Assembly (NCBI GenBank): GCA_026874595.1
Contig: CM049316.1
Location: 57,173,676 to 57,237,675, forward strand
Reading direction: 5' to 3'
From: Sipunculus nudus
Taxonomy: Eukaryota > Annelida > Sipuncula > Golfingiida > Sipunculidae
Length of the DNA: 64,000 nucleotides
How positions within the stretch are numbered: position 1 is the first letter of the stretch; each line of letters begins with the position of its first letter. Below the pieces are notes generated by a model. That model had not been told where the DNA came from. It ran no database searches and worked only from the letters and a program-made list of their open reading frames with translations. This document shows positions 49,001-60,229 of the stretch, one piece after another. A program made the translations under genes and the position numbers.

Positions 49001-49616
49001 CATTTGAATCTTCCATGCAGTGACCCATAATAGACGGATCTCTACTAAAACGGAAATGTTACTTTGCAACTAACTCCACGTACCTTGGCATTCTTTTTTA
49101 TAAGATCCTCCAAGTCCAGTTTCACATACTTATTTCTCAAAGAAACTTGCAGCTCGATAAAATCCTCCGGGAAAATAAGATCTATCCCTTGTTGCAAAGC
49201 ATCTGCTACCGCAGATCGGATTCTTGAAGCCTCCTTTCAACAGAAAAGAAATCAAGAATAACTTAAATAAATTCCCCTATGAATATCTGTCAAACCATAT
49301 TGTTGTTGTTTTTTATGTAGACAAAAAAATTATAATAAAATTTAAATACATGTAAATACAGACCTTGGAAATGGATAAACATCAGTTAGCATGGAATATA
49401 ATAGCCATAAAGGTCTTCAACGAAGCCAATATGACAAGTCCAGGCCACTAAGCCACTGGTTGGTGTTAATATTACTACTAATAATAATAATAATAAAAAT
49501 AATATATTAACAACGACACTATAATAACATGATCTTTCAAGTTTGACTGTTGCCATGTAAGGTTTATTTAATTCTGTTGTATGATGACTTACCTGCATTT
49601 CATCTTCAAGGTCCAT
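42799..49616 (-). CDS. RNF31-like: Locus C: intact HOIP/RNF31-like gene without RING1-IBR
   Basis: Twelve exons join in frame from ATG at 49616: 49593-49616, 49084-49233, 48506-48658, 47721-47920, 46927-47281, 46325-46468, 45388-45624, 44870-44927, 44553-44665, 43945-44055, 43636-43754 and 42811-42964 (or to TGA at 42799). The product is about 609 aa: PUB (about residues 25-175), an acidic Ser/Thr/Glu-rich linker (176-294), NZF (about 306-323), a second NZF (about 356-373), RING2-like (442-478), HHPRDC segment and LDD (479-606). HOIP is about 1070 aa; here UBA, RING1 and IBR are missing. The RING2 catalytic Cys is Phe. By family it should act in the cytosol on ubiquitin signals. I infer a ubiquitin- or partner-binding, ligase-inactive protein. 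The very last exon is uncertain, because the QKNCPLR tail exon seen in B and D was not found. Confidence 0.85.
42811..42964 (-). CDS. Locus C LDD exon (C-terminal)
   Basis: After TTACCAG one base completes Cys, then YPYKEYLIRIIQTHKLDPAG. Donor GAG|GTCAGT follows at 42810. Without splicing, the frame ends EVST and TGA at 42799. It is a few codons longer than in the paralogues. Confidence 0.8.
43636..44055 (-). CDS. Locus C RING2/LDD exons
   Basis: 43945-44055 reads DCRKFRECPRDPHCHHPRDC and ends LKRILK|GTAAGC. 43636-43754 reads ENGIKHDGYRDWLAKESSRL and ends RL plus TG. Both align with their counterparts in A, B and D. This copy is the most divergent in the helical part. Confidence 0.8.
44553..44665 (-). 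CDS. Locus C RING2-like exon
   Basis: Encodes CPECGSVCHRELWGFRQRKC and then SNCPFSFCDGCKAPFKG. The Cys pairs keep HOIP RING2 spacing. The Phe in WGF stands where HOIP has its thioester-forming Cys, and Arg-Gln follows instead of Met-His. An additional Cys sits four residues after the second ligand, as in the paralogues. Confidence 0.85.
44870..44927 (-). CDS. Locus C linker exon
   Basis: 58 nt (acceptor TTGCAG, donor T|GTAAGT), exactly the length of the A exon at 7690-7747, encoding EPGAAIGDEGKIQTTQDEI. The sequence has diverged, but position and phase agree. Confidence 0.75.
45388..45624 (-). CDS. Locus C NZF3-type exon
   Basis: 79 codons after TTTTTAG. The finger CKTCTFMNPVTTNICLMC keeps T-F and M, the classic NZF ubiquitin-binding pattern. 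A 40-residue acidic tail follows, ending LNGLK|GTGAAC. Confidence 0.85.
46005..46034. repeat. (TA)n microsatellite
   Basis: A short TA run between the two NZF exons of locus C. Confidence 0.85.
46325..46468 (-). CDS. Locus C NZF1 exon
   Basis: 48 codons after GTTCTAG. The finger reads CSHCQFINLPDAELCISC and the exon ends AAAATG|GTAGGT. The T-F/M ubiquitin-contact residues are replaced by Q-F and S, so this finger may not bind ubiquitin in the usual way. Confidence 0.85.
46927..47281 (-). CDS. Locus C acidic linker exon
   Basis: 355 nt entering in phase 2 and ending GAT|GTGAGA. It encodes a disordered, Glu/Ser/Pro-rich segment with a PEPPVQES piece. It is three times longer than the A counterpart (14479-14602). 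No domain is seen. Confidence 0.8.
47721..49233 (-). CDS. Locus C PUB domain (three exons)
   Basis: Exons 49084-49233, 48506-48658 and 47721-47920 give NKYVKLDLEDLIKKNAK, then LDHALAQFYSLGREL and MWDYISFADTTYLDIL, then GHIHLLQLFGYKEVPDAF and AELYLAEAEMSCYL. HOIP has 'ARYLQLDAARLV', 'LSTALNILEKYGRNL', 'VLRLYGY' and 'LEVLLLRTEL' in the same order. Splice phases 0/0, 0/0 and 0/2 are clean. The HOIP Asn-Asn pair of the peptide-binding pocket aligns with Ala-Asp here. Confidence 0.85.
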
Positions 49617-50647
49617 TTTCGAAATTCAACCTATATAATAATAATAATAATAAATAAAAAAAAATATTACTAATAACATACTATAATAAATGTTTTCATA
49701 TTTATGGAGGATAACATTATTACTTGATGAAAACCTCCGCGCTTAAGGATTGGCAGCTGATAAAAATGCACCATGTTATCTTTACACCTGTATAATTATC
49801 TGCATCTCGTGAGCTAACGTAAACCAGTGCATATCATTTGCAAATAATCAGATGCTTTTGGGACATTCGTAACCAAGCTGAACCTGTGAACACTTAATCA
49901 ATATAAGAAGCACGTGTATTTGAATTAATAAGGAACCAAGCTTTACGTTTTCTCCTTTTCATGATTAATTGCAATTATTCATAATGTTTTCATTTGATTC
50001 AGTTTCTTAGGTGCCGATATCGAATCAAGTAATATTTACATGCAAGAGATTTTTTTTTTCAATATTTTCACGTAAATCATTAGTTATTTTACATTCTTAT
50101 GGAAATGTTGCGTTGTTTTTGTGGTTTTTTTTGTACAGCGTGTCCTAATGTAATAATGGGTAATATGCCAGTGAATAATAATAATGATAATAATAATAAT
50201 ACATATAATAATAAATAAATAAAACAACAAATAAATAAAATAACAAGAAAATTAAATACGTCCTTCAATGTGGGAATTCAACCAGAAATACGGGAAACAG
50301 AATACGCGTTAAATGAGAAAAACAGCGCCGGATTTTGCATTTAAAACAATTTCCTTTCCTTACTTCTGCTATCTATAGCGTATAAACATATTAGCAATTT
50401 GGCATTCATCAACATTTACCCCCCCCCCCCCCCCGCATCCAATACTCCAGTCCTCCACGGTATAATGATTAAATTTTCTAACACACAATCATGAAAACCC
50501 TGACACTTGTATTTGCAGTTTTTGGAACTACTTCAAATAAAGCATTGCTCATGCAGTAATTAAGGTAATGTTTATTGATAATTCGATAATTCTACATTTC
50601 ATTAATTCATCTTTCAAACTGATATTTCTAATTGAAATTAAAACGTG

Positions 50648-50649
<2 letters not shown>

Positions 50650-50701
<52 letters not shown>
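50650..50701. repeat. (TA)n microsatellite
   Basis: A TA run of about 52 bp. Confidence 0.9.
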
Positions 50702-50704
<3 letters not shown>

Positions 50705-51585
50705 TTTAATTGACTTTGCCAAATATTGGGCCCCCTTCGCTTCCTCAATCCTGGGTACGCCCCTGTGCCCCCCCCCCCTTGTAAACGCATCTACGGGCCC
50801 CGACATTGCAGTTTATTGTGAATTTATATCATAAAACGAATTGTTCAGTGATTAATAAATACGCAACAGGCTGATTGAAATTGACCACGAAATAAAAACT
50901 CACACTTGCAATCCGAGTCTTATATACGCATATACCAACCAGCTGCGTGTACGTACTGCACTACATCAAACCTTTGCTGCAGGTAGGCCTAAACAAAACT
51001 AGACAGTGACTCGCTAAACAGACCTAGCTGTGATTAACTCCGAACCTCCGGAAACGAACTTCTGGGAATCCCAGTGTGAATCAGCCGTGTTGTTTAGGTT
51101 ATTCAATAAACGCAAGGTGGCGCTTCGGATCGACATAGGGCTTCCCGTTATATTGAGGATTGTAAAGAGGCTCTCCCCGTACTGCACGTTCATTACGAGT
51201 TTGAAAATAAATACTTTCTTATAGTCTTGTTCAAAGCTTAATCGGCTGGACACGTGACATAATTGGGAACTTCCGTGTAACAACATTAGCCATGAATTCG
51301 ATCTATAATTACCTGGCGCAGAAGAGGGCTGCACCCTCGTAAATACATTGAATAATTATCCGCGGCCTAAACTGTAATTGATAAGGGGAGCGGAGCGATA
51401 TTCAAATATAGTTTTAGTGAAATCGAAATAGGCCTATAAAGTTATGATAAAACAACTCAGGCGATAGCGTGGAAAGCTTATGCGAACAACTGCGAAATCA
51501 CCTCTGCCCCACCTGAAAAAAAAAAGTGTCAAACATCCCCAGATCCCTATTTTGACACTGATTTGCACTAGATATATTGTTGATA

Positions 51586-51644
<59 letters not shown>
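51586..51644. repeat. (TA)n microsatellite
   Basis: A TA run of about 58 bp. Confidence 0.9.
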
Positions 51645-51647
<3 letters not shown>

Positions 51648-52193
51648 TGAGTTATTCTACATGCACACAGAATATAAATGGGGTCGAAGTCAACACATAG
51701 AAGCAATGGCATGGAAACAAGAACTTAATTATAAGCGCACCGTGTCGCACCTTGTAACATACACACAAAGCAGTATTTCTGGTGGGCGTGTTTTCTTCAG
51801 TATGTTAGACACCTAATACACCTTTTTATCATGATAACAGTTAACGTACAGTACGTGCATGCTATACTTATTCTATAAGGGCTCAGATATATTTTGTGTA
51901 TCACACCATAGACCTACCTTGTCACTGGTTCACAGGTATTCGGGTAATTGCGTAATGTTGACGAGCGCTTGATTATCTCTTCTACCAAACAACATAACCT
52001 CTGAAGTTATATATGACATCAACAACAAATCCGGGAAAACCCACTACTGTGGGAAGTTCCACGCTTTCAACACTCGCTGCCCGCGTGGAGCATTCACTAC
52101 TATTCGTGTACACACCATACGATATCCTCTCAACAAGGTCGCCATCTATTTGGCACAGGATGAGTCCTGTTGTTGTGTCTGCACACGGCACGC

Positions 52194-52356
52194 AGGGGCG
52201 GATCAAGGATTTAGAAAAAGGGGGGTCCAACCCAAGAGGACTCTGGCCGAAACATTTGGTCTGAAAATCATAAAAAAGTTTGCATGCGGCGACAGAAAAA
52301 AAAGGGGGGGGGGGGGTCCGGACCCCCTGGACCCCTCCCCTGGATCCGCTTCTGGC
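52194..52356. mobile_element. Small MITE with GGCGGATC ends
   Basis: Left GCAGGGGCGGATCAAGGATT and right (reverse complement) GCCAGAAGCGGATCCAGGGG are similar inverted ends of a 160-bp element with a poly-G core. It encodes nothing. Confidence 0.55.
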
Positions 52357-53299
52357 ACGATATTTTTGCTAAGACTGGTCTACCTCCTATACTTATCAAT
52401 GGATATATATCAGACAGGGGTCGTAATAACGCCTTTTCGCCTATCTCAGACAGGTAAAGATGTGGACGGAAAAGCATTTTTCATTTTTATCAATCCGTGG
52501 GAAAGTCGAATACCTAGATGTTTTCCACATTAGTAGCTGATAAAAAGTAAACACGGCACAAAAACGAAATATTTTACAAACGGTGTTCCACCGACTCCGT
52601 CTATTTTCCTATAAAAATGGTATTTATTTTTTATACTTTCCGGCATTTGCGCCCCGATCTCCTGTATTTTCCTGTTTTTTTTTCACTACACAGTCGTGTT
52701 TCTGATGTAAGTGTTTCTATTAAAAACAATGAGTTCTTTTTTGCATTCTAGTGTGCATGTAGGATGGCATTTAAGATGGTAGAATCAGGTTTACACTGAG
52801 CAAAGTGTGACTGAAATTTGACATGATGGTAGAATGCATCTTTAGCGGAAAGGCAAATTTTTTAAAGACAAATATATATGGTCTGCCAACACATGTATGC
52901 CTTTCCCAGTCATGTTTGTCTCTCATATCATGCTGCAGTTGTTTGCCATTCAAACGGGTCATTTCAAAATTACATCAGCAACGTTTCCTGGAACACATAA
53001 CCTCCATTTGGAGTTGTATGATATTAGGCCAAATCATGATATAAATATAAAGCTGTAACATAAACATGTAAACCTACCGTTGTTTATGCAGCAGACCTTG
53101 AGCAGACCTTTACACTTTTATATTTACACGGTACATTTATAATTTACACTACGATAATTACACACTTTCTTTTTCCTTATGTTTTTTTTTTCGAATTACG
53201 TCATTTGTAGTTCAGCATCTGTTCATGTGATTATTATATTATGCTAAATGATAACAGTCTTCATAATAGATGATGTCTTAGAGTGTTCTAATATTGTGG

Positions 53300-53480
53300 T
53301 ATGAAAGTTTTAGTAGGTAGAGTTGGTGCTTCCGACGCTGGAATTGTGCCCCAAGCTATAGGGTTCATGTCCACATACATCGGACTACCGGAGGAGGAGG
53401 AAAAACTATCAGTTGGGGTCTGAGCCTGTCACGTTGAGCCAATTAATTGGTAATCGCCCTTCTCCCTGCCCAATAACGAA
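53300..53480 (+). mobile_element. Possible degenerate tRNA-derived SINE
   Basis: GGTAGAGTTGGTGC resembles an A box, and GGGTTCATGTCC about 40 bp later resembles a B box. The downstream body and tail are not defined. Weak. Confidence 0.3.
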
Positions 53481-54344
53481 AGTTGAGGAAACATAATTTG
53501 TTCCTAGGAATTCGGCCACTAAATATTGTAAGGAAAAATAGAAGCGAAGTCTGAGAGAGTTTTTGAAGACGCCACACCAAGCCAAGCGCCAAGATCGACG
53601 CCGTCCCAGGTTAGCTCCAGATCGTCACGCAGCGAGACCAAGATGGTAAGTCGGACGAGTCAGCAGAGCATCAGCAACCACGCCCACTCTGAGCCGAGAA
53701 CCTGCACACCGCCTCCAACCGCATGCACACAGTTTATATGAATGAAGCCACAAGAATGAGCCCTGTGCATAGGGCAATCAAATAACCGAAGAGCCTGCCA
53801 TCACAGCAAGCTACACGAGTTTTATATATGCCCCATGTAGGGAGCACATGAAAGCTACGGGAATGAAAAAGTCCCAAAGGGAGACTGATACTGTCGATGA
53901 TATCTCAGCCGTTCTTTCATGCGACATGTTCGTATCTCAGTTATAACATTTACGTTATTAGCTTCACCTTTGAGCGTTTGCATAACTGATCATTTACCAG
54001 GTTTTCAGAATAAAGGTCACCATGATTTAATTTAAGGTTTCCATGGAGATTTGCCCAAGATTTTCCTGGGTGATTCATTAGAAGATTCTATTGGGCCAGC
54101 CGATACAATTTATAACATTTTGACTTTCAGGGTACTAAAAATGTTTTTTCCCGTGGTTCACATGACCTAATTATACAGCCATTCTTTCAAGAATACATGT
54201 TTATCCCAGTTATAACATTTGTGATTAACCTTAATAGGTCCACTTTGGGTGTTCTGCATAGCTGATCCCTCGGACCAACCAATAAGGGTATCCCTCCTGC
54301 AATATTAAGCTTAACATTTAATGGTTCAATCTGATTGGTGATTG

Positions 54345-54347
<3 letters not shown>

Positions 54348-54417
<70 letters not shown>
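54348..54417. repeat. (TA)n(GA)n microsatellite
   Basis: A TA run passes directly into a GA run. Confidence 0.95.
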
Positions 54418-54419
<2 letters not shown>

Positions 54420-54954
54420 GTAACGGCTCCGAAAATACCACTTTCATAACATTATCGTATACTATCAGGTCATGATTCGCCTTGCTGCCTTGCAGTTATG
54501 AATTGCCTTAGTTGCCTTGGTTGCTTTGTCTCATACTGATTTCTAGTCGAGAACCGGTTTTCAATTGTTTTGTATTGTTTTCATTCGGACAAACACACCG
54601 ACCGACCCGCACCCTGCCAAGCCTCAGTCTTCATGGTATCTTCATGTGTTTTCTCATGCATACGTTACCGAGTAATATGTTCACTACTTCAGTATAATTA
54701 ATTGTAATGTGCACGTTAAATGAATTGTATATACCATATATCATATTTATCATATGTTAAGTATCAGAGTGTAAATTTTGTGCTTGGCAGGGCCTACGGA
54801 TTGGATCATTCCAGGATATGTATATATATTACTGAATAAACCGACTTTTATATATGTATCGCTGCCTTGATATCACTCACGCCGGGTAACCTTGGCTTTT
54901 ACCGGGAACACCCGTTACACACACACACACACACAGAGACACACACACATATAC

Positions 54955-55127
54955 AGTGAAACCTCGAAATTACGACCACCAACGGGACCACGACAAAGTG
55001 GTTGCATTTTAGAGGTGGTCGTCTAAGCGAAGTCTGATATATGGCGCAAAAAAAATTGGGACCGAGATAAAGTGGTCGTTATTTTAAGGTGGTCGTTAAA
55101 CCAAGGTGATCGTTAGGCGAGGTTTTA

Positions 55128-55131
<4 letters not shown>
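54955..55131. mobile_element. Pogo-like MITE
   Basis: Left CAGTGAAACCTCGAAATTAC and right (reverse complement) CAGTAAAACCTCGCCTAACG are inverted termini of a 177-bp element bordered by TA. The right border runs straight into a (TA)n microsatellite (55132-55177). The internal GTGGTCGT motifs are inverted copies of each other. Confidence 0.75.
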
Positions 55132-55181
<50 letters not shown>

Positions 55182-55561
55182 CAATGTGCATGTAACTTGT
55201 CAAAAGGCACAAGTAACAAGTAATAAAAGGTCATGTGGTCATCTGACTGACCGTCACTTTATCAGAATTCCGATAAATGTCTTAATTTTCCGAGCAGACA
55301 GAATAACTAGATGATAGCTGGAAATTTTAGAATCACCCACACGCACTAACCTGAGTTCGCATTACCGAAGGAAGCATTATATTAGATTTTACTTGGATAT
55401 CACCTATAATGCGTCATATCAAACACAAAATACATTTTGCGAATATGGTAGGAATAAAAGAAAGCCGTATCTTAATTACAATTTATAATCGTTTTATTTT
55501 TCACATACAATGCTCCTCTATTTCAACCTTGTTAATAATGATATAATAAAGAAATTCACTC

Positions 55562-55604
<43 letters not shown>

Positions 55605-56430
55605 TATTTATATATAATAAATGTGTATATATATAATATATGGGCGTGTACTCATATATACTCATGCCTTAAGGCCATACAGTATAAATTAAATATGGCA
55701 TCTATGCCGCATTATCTGCTAATATATGAATAAAAATATCCTACAAAAAAATGTTACCTCTCCAAATCCACGAGGAGACTAAAAGTATATTCACACCTTA
55801 ACGAATACTGCTTTCGGTGCAAGAGTGGATTAACCCGCCCGCCTGCATGACCTGACAGCGGCAAGTATCAGCCTATGGTTGGATCCTACTGTTGCAACAA
55901 ATAAATTGGGAAGCACTCAGCTGTCCGGTACATGCCAGGCAATCAGGGACAGAGTATTGTGGCGGACTAATGAGAATGGTTCGTCTCTAAATGATGGACC
56001 TGTACGCCCGACCCAGTGTTGGCTGGCCCGGGAAGACCTTGGATATAACGGTTGGATATAACGCCATTAAAGGAAGGTTTAAAATATAGTACAACTCGAG
56101 GAAGTGCTATTGAGAAAAAACTATGAAAAGTTAAGTTATACATTTACTCATCGAGGGAAATAAAAGACGGACATGGGGTGATCGCTATTGATCAGAGGAC
56201 CTATGGTCAGCTGAGCTAAAAACATACCTTAGGAAAATGGAAATATGAGTACTATTTTTAATATTTAACTTTATTCTTTTTGTCACCAACTTTATAACAA
56301 AAATTGCTTTCTTTGGCAATTTTGTTATCTCCTGCATTGTATATCATACTTATTCCTAGTCAACTTCTGATTATGATTGTCTCCATAAACACATATTTTC
56401 ACCATCATGCAGGTTCCACTCTGATTCGCC

Positions 56431-56460
56431 TTATCTCAATGGGCAATTCTTCTGTATGAA
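56431..56460 (-). CDS. Locus D terminal micro-exon
   Basis: After TATCCTGCAG the exon reads FIQKNCPLR and TAA. Its near identity with the last exon of B validates both. Confidence 0.85.
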   Translation of the reverse strand, partial: FIQKNCPLR

Positions 56461-59400
56461 CTGCAGGATAAAGATAGAGAACGTTCCAACAAAAGTGCAA
56501 ATAAACACATTTCATAATGTCCTGCATCTTAAAACCATGTAATTTCAAATGCGTAATAGAAACATGTCAATGAGCAAAGCATTAATCAAATTAAACGTTT
56601 ATTGTTGTATTCTTCACCGGGGTGCAGTTATAGAACAATGCTATAAAATATCTATCAAATTAATTGTTAATAAAGAAGTGATGTTCATATTACAAATACT
56701 TTTATTAGGCAGGATTACCTCGGTAAGTGCGTGGTCGTTGATGCCCGTCATATCGATGTCAAGCTCACGTCGAATGACGGCCGTGAGTTGCTTTGTGTTC
56801 ATAATTACCGTAGGGTCCACTTTGTGTTTGTTTATAATGCCGATAATGTATTCTGCATATGGTTTGCTGTAAAAAGTAAAAAATATAAATAAGTTATTTT
56901 AACATAGATATATAATAGTTTTCCAAGAGAACGTATATAAAGATATTTTGCGTCTTCAAATTTAATTTAAAAAAGTTACTGTTAAATTCCAAAACAAACT
57001 TTAAATAAAAGTAATTATTGCTATTTATTAAGTGCCAAAATGACGAAAAATAGAATTAAAAATCTACTGCTGATAATACAAACACGTGATATGTTGCTTT
57101 TGAATAACAATGCTCTACCAAAATATGGTAATTACAGGAGACATTACCTACCGAAACAATTGAACACAAGCACTTGTACAAGATAGCTACCTTTTGCAGG
57201 GAACAAACAAATGAAATGTACCCACCACAGCCATTTAAGTTGTCCACAGTTTTCTTTTGCAACAACATCTTGCTTACACCCGCGACGTTCAGCCTCCATT
57301 TTTAACCAGTCAAGGTAGTCTTTATAGTACAGTCCATATTTCTTTTGAAAAGAATATGCATAGCAGAGAGTTAAAAATCAGGACAGTTTTGTGAGTGTAG
57401 ATATATTAAGGTAATCATCGCGTCATTGCATTGACAAGATGGAAATATGTGTTAATGAAAGGGAGGACCGTACTGATTTGGTGCCCTCATTTATTTTATT
57501 TACTCAGAAAGTTTTGAATAATAGGGTGTCTTTTTGTATTATATGTGTGAGCTAGTCGCCATAGAATGAATACAAAAAATGAGTGTTAGGTCTTTTGACT
57601 AGCGCTTAAGATATTATTGACAGATGATGAAACAGTCTCCATATTCAGAGACTTGTTTTGTCTCAGTCATGTACAATATGTTTATAAATAGATATCTTTC
57701 GGCCAGCGAGTTTAGTTATATGTTACAATTTATCATGTCTAATTGAAGAAATGCAGGCCATGGCAGAAAAGATAAAAAGCAAAAGATTACATCCCTAATG
57801 GAAATCTGCAAGAACATTTTTGTCAGTCATTAAACCAATATGAGAGTTTGTTCTACATTGATTTTATTTGCCGTCGAAGAGAGAATACTCACATGCAGCA
57901 TTTTCTTTAAAAGTTTTGTCGAGAAGTGTCGCAGGTAGAAAACACAGTCCCTTGGATGATGACAGTGAGGTTCTTTGGCACAGTCTTTTGTCTTTGTGCA
58001 GTTCCAAAAGTACCAAAAGTACATCTATGCAGTGGCGTCAACTTTTTTTTAGATATATACATTTTTAAATATATCAGCGTCTGTATGACACATTTGAAAT
58101 ATATATACTTAATCCTATTTCAAATATATTACAAGGTTAACAAATATATTATAAGGTTTTTTTTAATTAAGGTATTATATTTCCAGTATAAGTTAATTCT
58201 AAACTAGGTTTCGACATAATATTTCATTGTAAACACAAAAACGAACCAGTCTATATAACTTTAAATATTGATATATGTTATTTGCAATATATGAATATTA
58301 TTCTCAGATTAGTGCCGGGGATGATAACACTGACCACCCCCAACCCCCCAACCCTTTGCCAAAAGTGGAGAGGGGGATATATAAACCCACGTAACCCTTA
58401 TATTGACGCCCATGAGTACATCTAACATGTAAAAAGCGTGCACGTGCGCGGTTACGAATACACAAACGCACGTGAACTAATTACTATACAGATGATGCAT
58501 GTACATAAGGGTCCTGAAGGCACGCAGGGCCTTGAACAAGCAATGCAATATGTAATTAGCAAGACATTTGAGAATATGGTGAGATGAGAATATATATATC
58601 GTCCATTGTCCGTTCTGAGACTACAGCTGCTTAGGTCTTTGTAGCTGTGAAAATGGACGAATGGGTAAAGCCTTTATGTTCGCTCTCATTTTATTACCTG
58701 TGGACCAAAAGGGTGCATTTAATGCAACATACCTGCTCAAATGGTCTACTGCATCCATCACAGAATGCATAACCACAAGAAGCACAAGTCCTTTCTTCAA
58801 ACGGTCCAAGGTCAGGCAGACATTCGCATTCGCACTTAGGACAACCTGATGAAAGAAAGATAAATATAATATAAACAGTGACGATAATTAAAAATAAACT
58901 TTAAATAAAAGATTCTCTCTTGATGACAGATTAAATTTACTGTCACTCTATCTTTTGCAGCTGGAGTAAAAATTATGCTTCAACAATATAACGTTGTTAT
59001 ATTATCACACACACACACAAGCGGGATGTTGCTACTTTTACAATGTCTATATATTTTCTGTATAAAAATCATTATGTAAATTCCTATTTTGTAGTTTGTA
59101 AACACACAAATAATAAATCAAAATTTTATAACCTTAATATATATCATACATAGTAATTATGTAGTAAAATAATATTTCGAGAAGAATAATACATACGGCC
59201 TTTTTCCTTTCGAAAATAATCGCTGAAATCGTTTTGTAAAGTGACATAAACCTATAATAGAGAAGAGAAATCAAATAATAATGTGTTTTTCAACAAGCAT
59301 TTACAAAAACATATGGTTAGGGACCACACCAGTTATAATTCAGCCATATCATTCATACGATTCATAAGTATTTATTTGTTGCCAAGACATGGACAAATAA

Positions 59401-60187
59401 ATCGAACGTTCAAATTTGGAAAGGGGGCACCTTTGAAAGCCTTAATGCATTCTGTCGCACCAAGGGTTCACAGTCTTCTTGGTCTTCCATATTTCCCACA
59501 GGATTTGTTGTTGCGTCATTGTTGAGAGCTTGTACCACCCCATGGGCCTTTGTCTCAGGTGGAGTTTGGTTTCCAGTGAGTGAGGTATAGCACATCTCAC
59601 ATATGTTCGTCGTGGAAGGGTTTAAGTATGTGCAAGTGGCACATTGCCTTTTATCCTGCCTTGTATCGACCTAGAAAGATATATATTATATAAGTTATAC
59701 ATTTTATATAATATGTTATATATATATATATATATATAATAATATATAATTCTGATATGCAAATTATAAACATATATAATTCTCAGTTTTGAAAATGCAA
59801 ATAATACATTAAGTTTACTGCACAATGTGCTAAATGATTATAAAGTTATATCATAAATTAAAGTGAAAGTTTTGTGAAGGCTATTTCGTTCGGTGTCATG
59901 CAACTGCAGGTTATGGCAATGATCATTCAATTATCTATAATCTCACGTGGCGTTTTAAGAGAATTTCTTGTAAAAGTTTCCGTTCAGGATATTCTTCACG
60001 TATATAGGTATTTGATTGGGATTAGGATAGCAGTATAAATTAATACACTCAGCAAAAACTACAGTTATAGTTAAATCTTTTCCAATGATGTACATTTTGC
60101 CATATCCGTAGGTAGGTAATCGTCACAAGCCCCCTGCATGTACATTTGAAATAAAATTTGATTATACCCGGAAATTGAATTTATAAG

Positions 60188-60229
<42 letters not shown>

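Larger units (their letters stand above)
49617..56430. other. Intergenic spacer upstream of locus C
   Basis: No exon is convincingly seen. Microsatellites occur at 50650-50701, 51586-51644, 54348-54417 (TA then GA), 55132-55177 and 55560-55618, and poly-C at 50420-50434. The putative promoter of locus C lies just right of 49616, but I recognise no core element. A GC-richer patch at 53540-53730 is unassigned. Confidence 0.45.

Noticed and set aside
52013..52533. 127-residue plus-strand frame
   Set aside because: It crosses the GGCGGATC MITE and its poly-G core. The Gly/Pro-rich text is low complexity.
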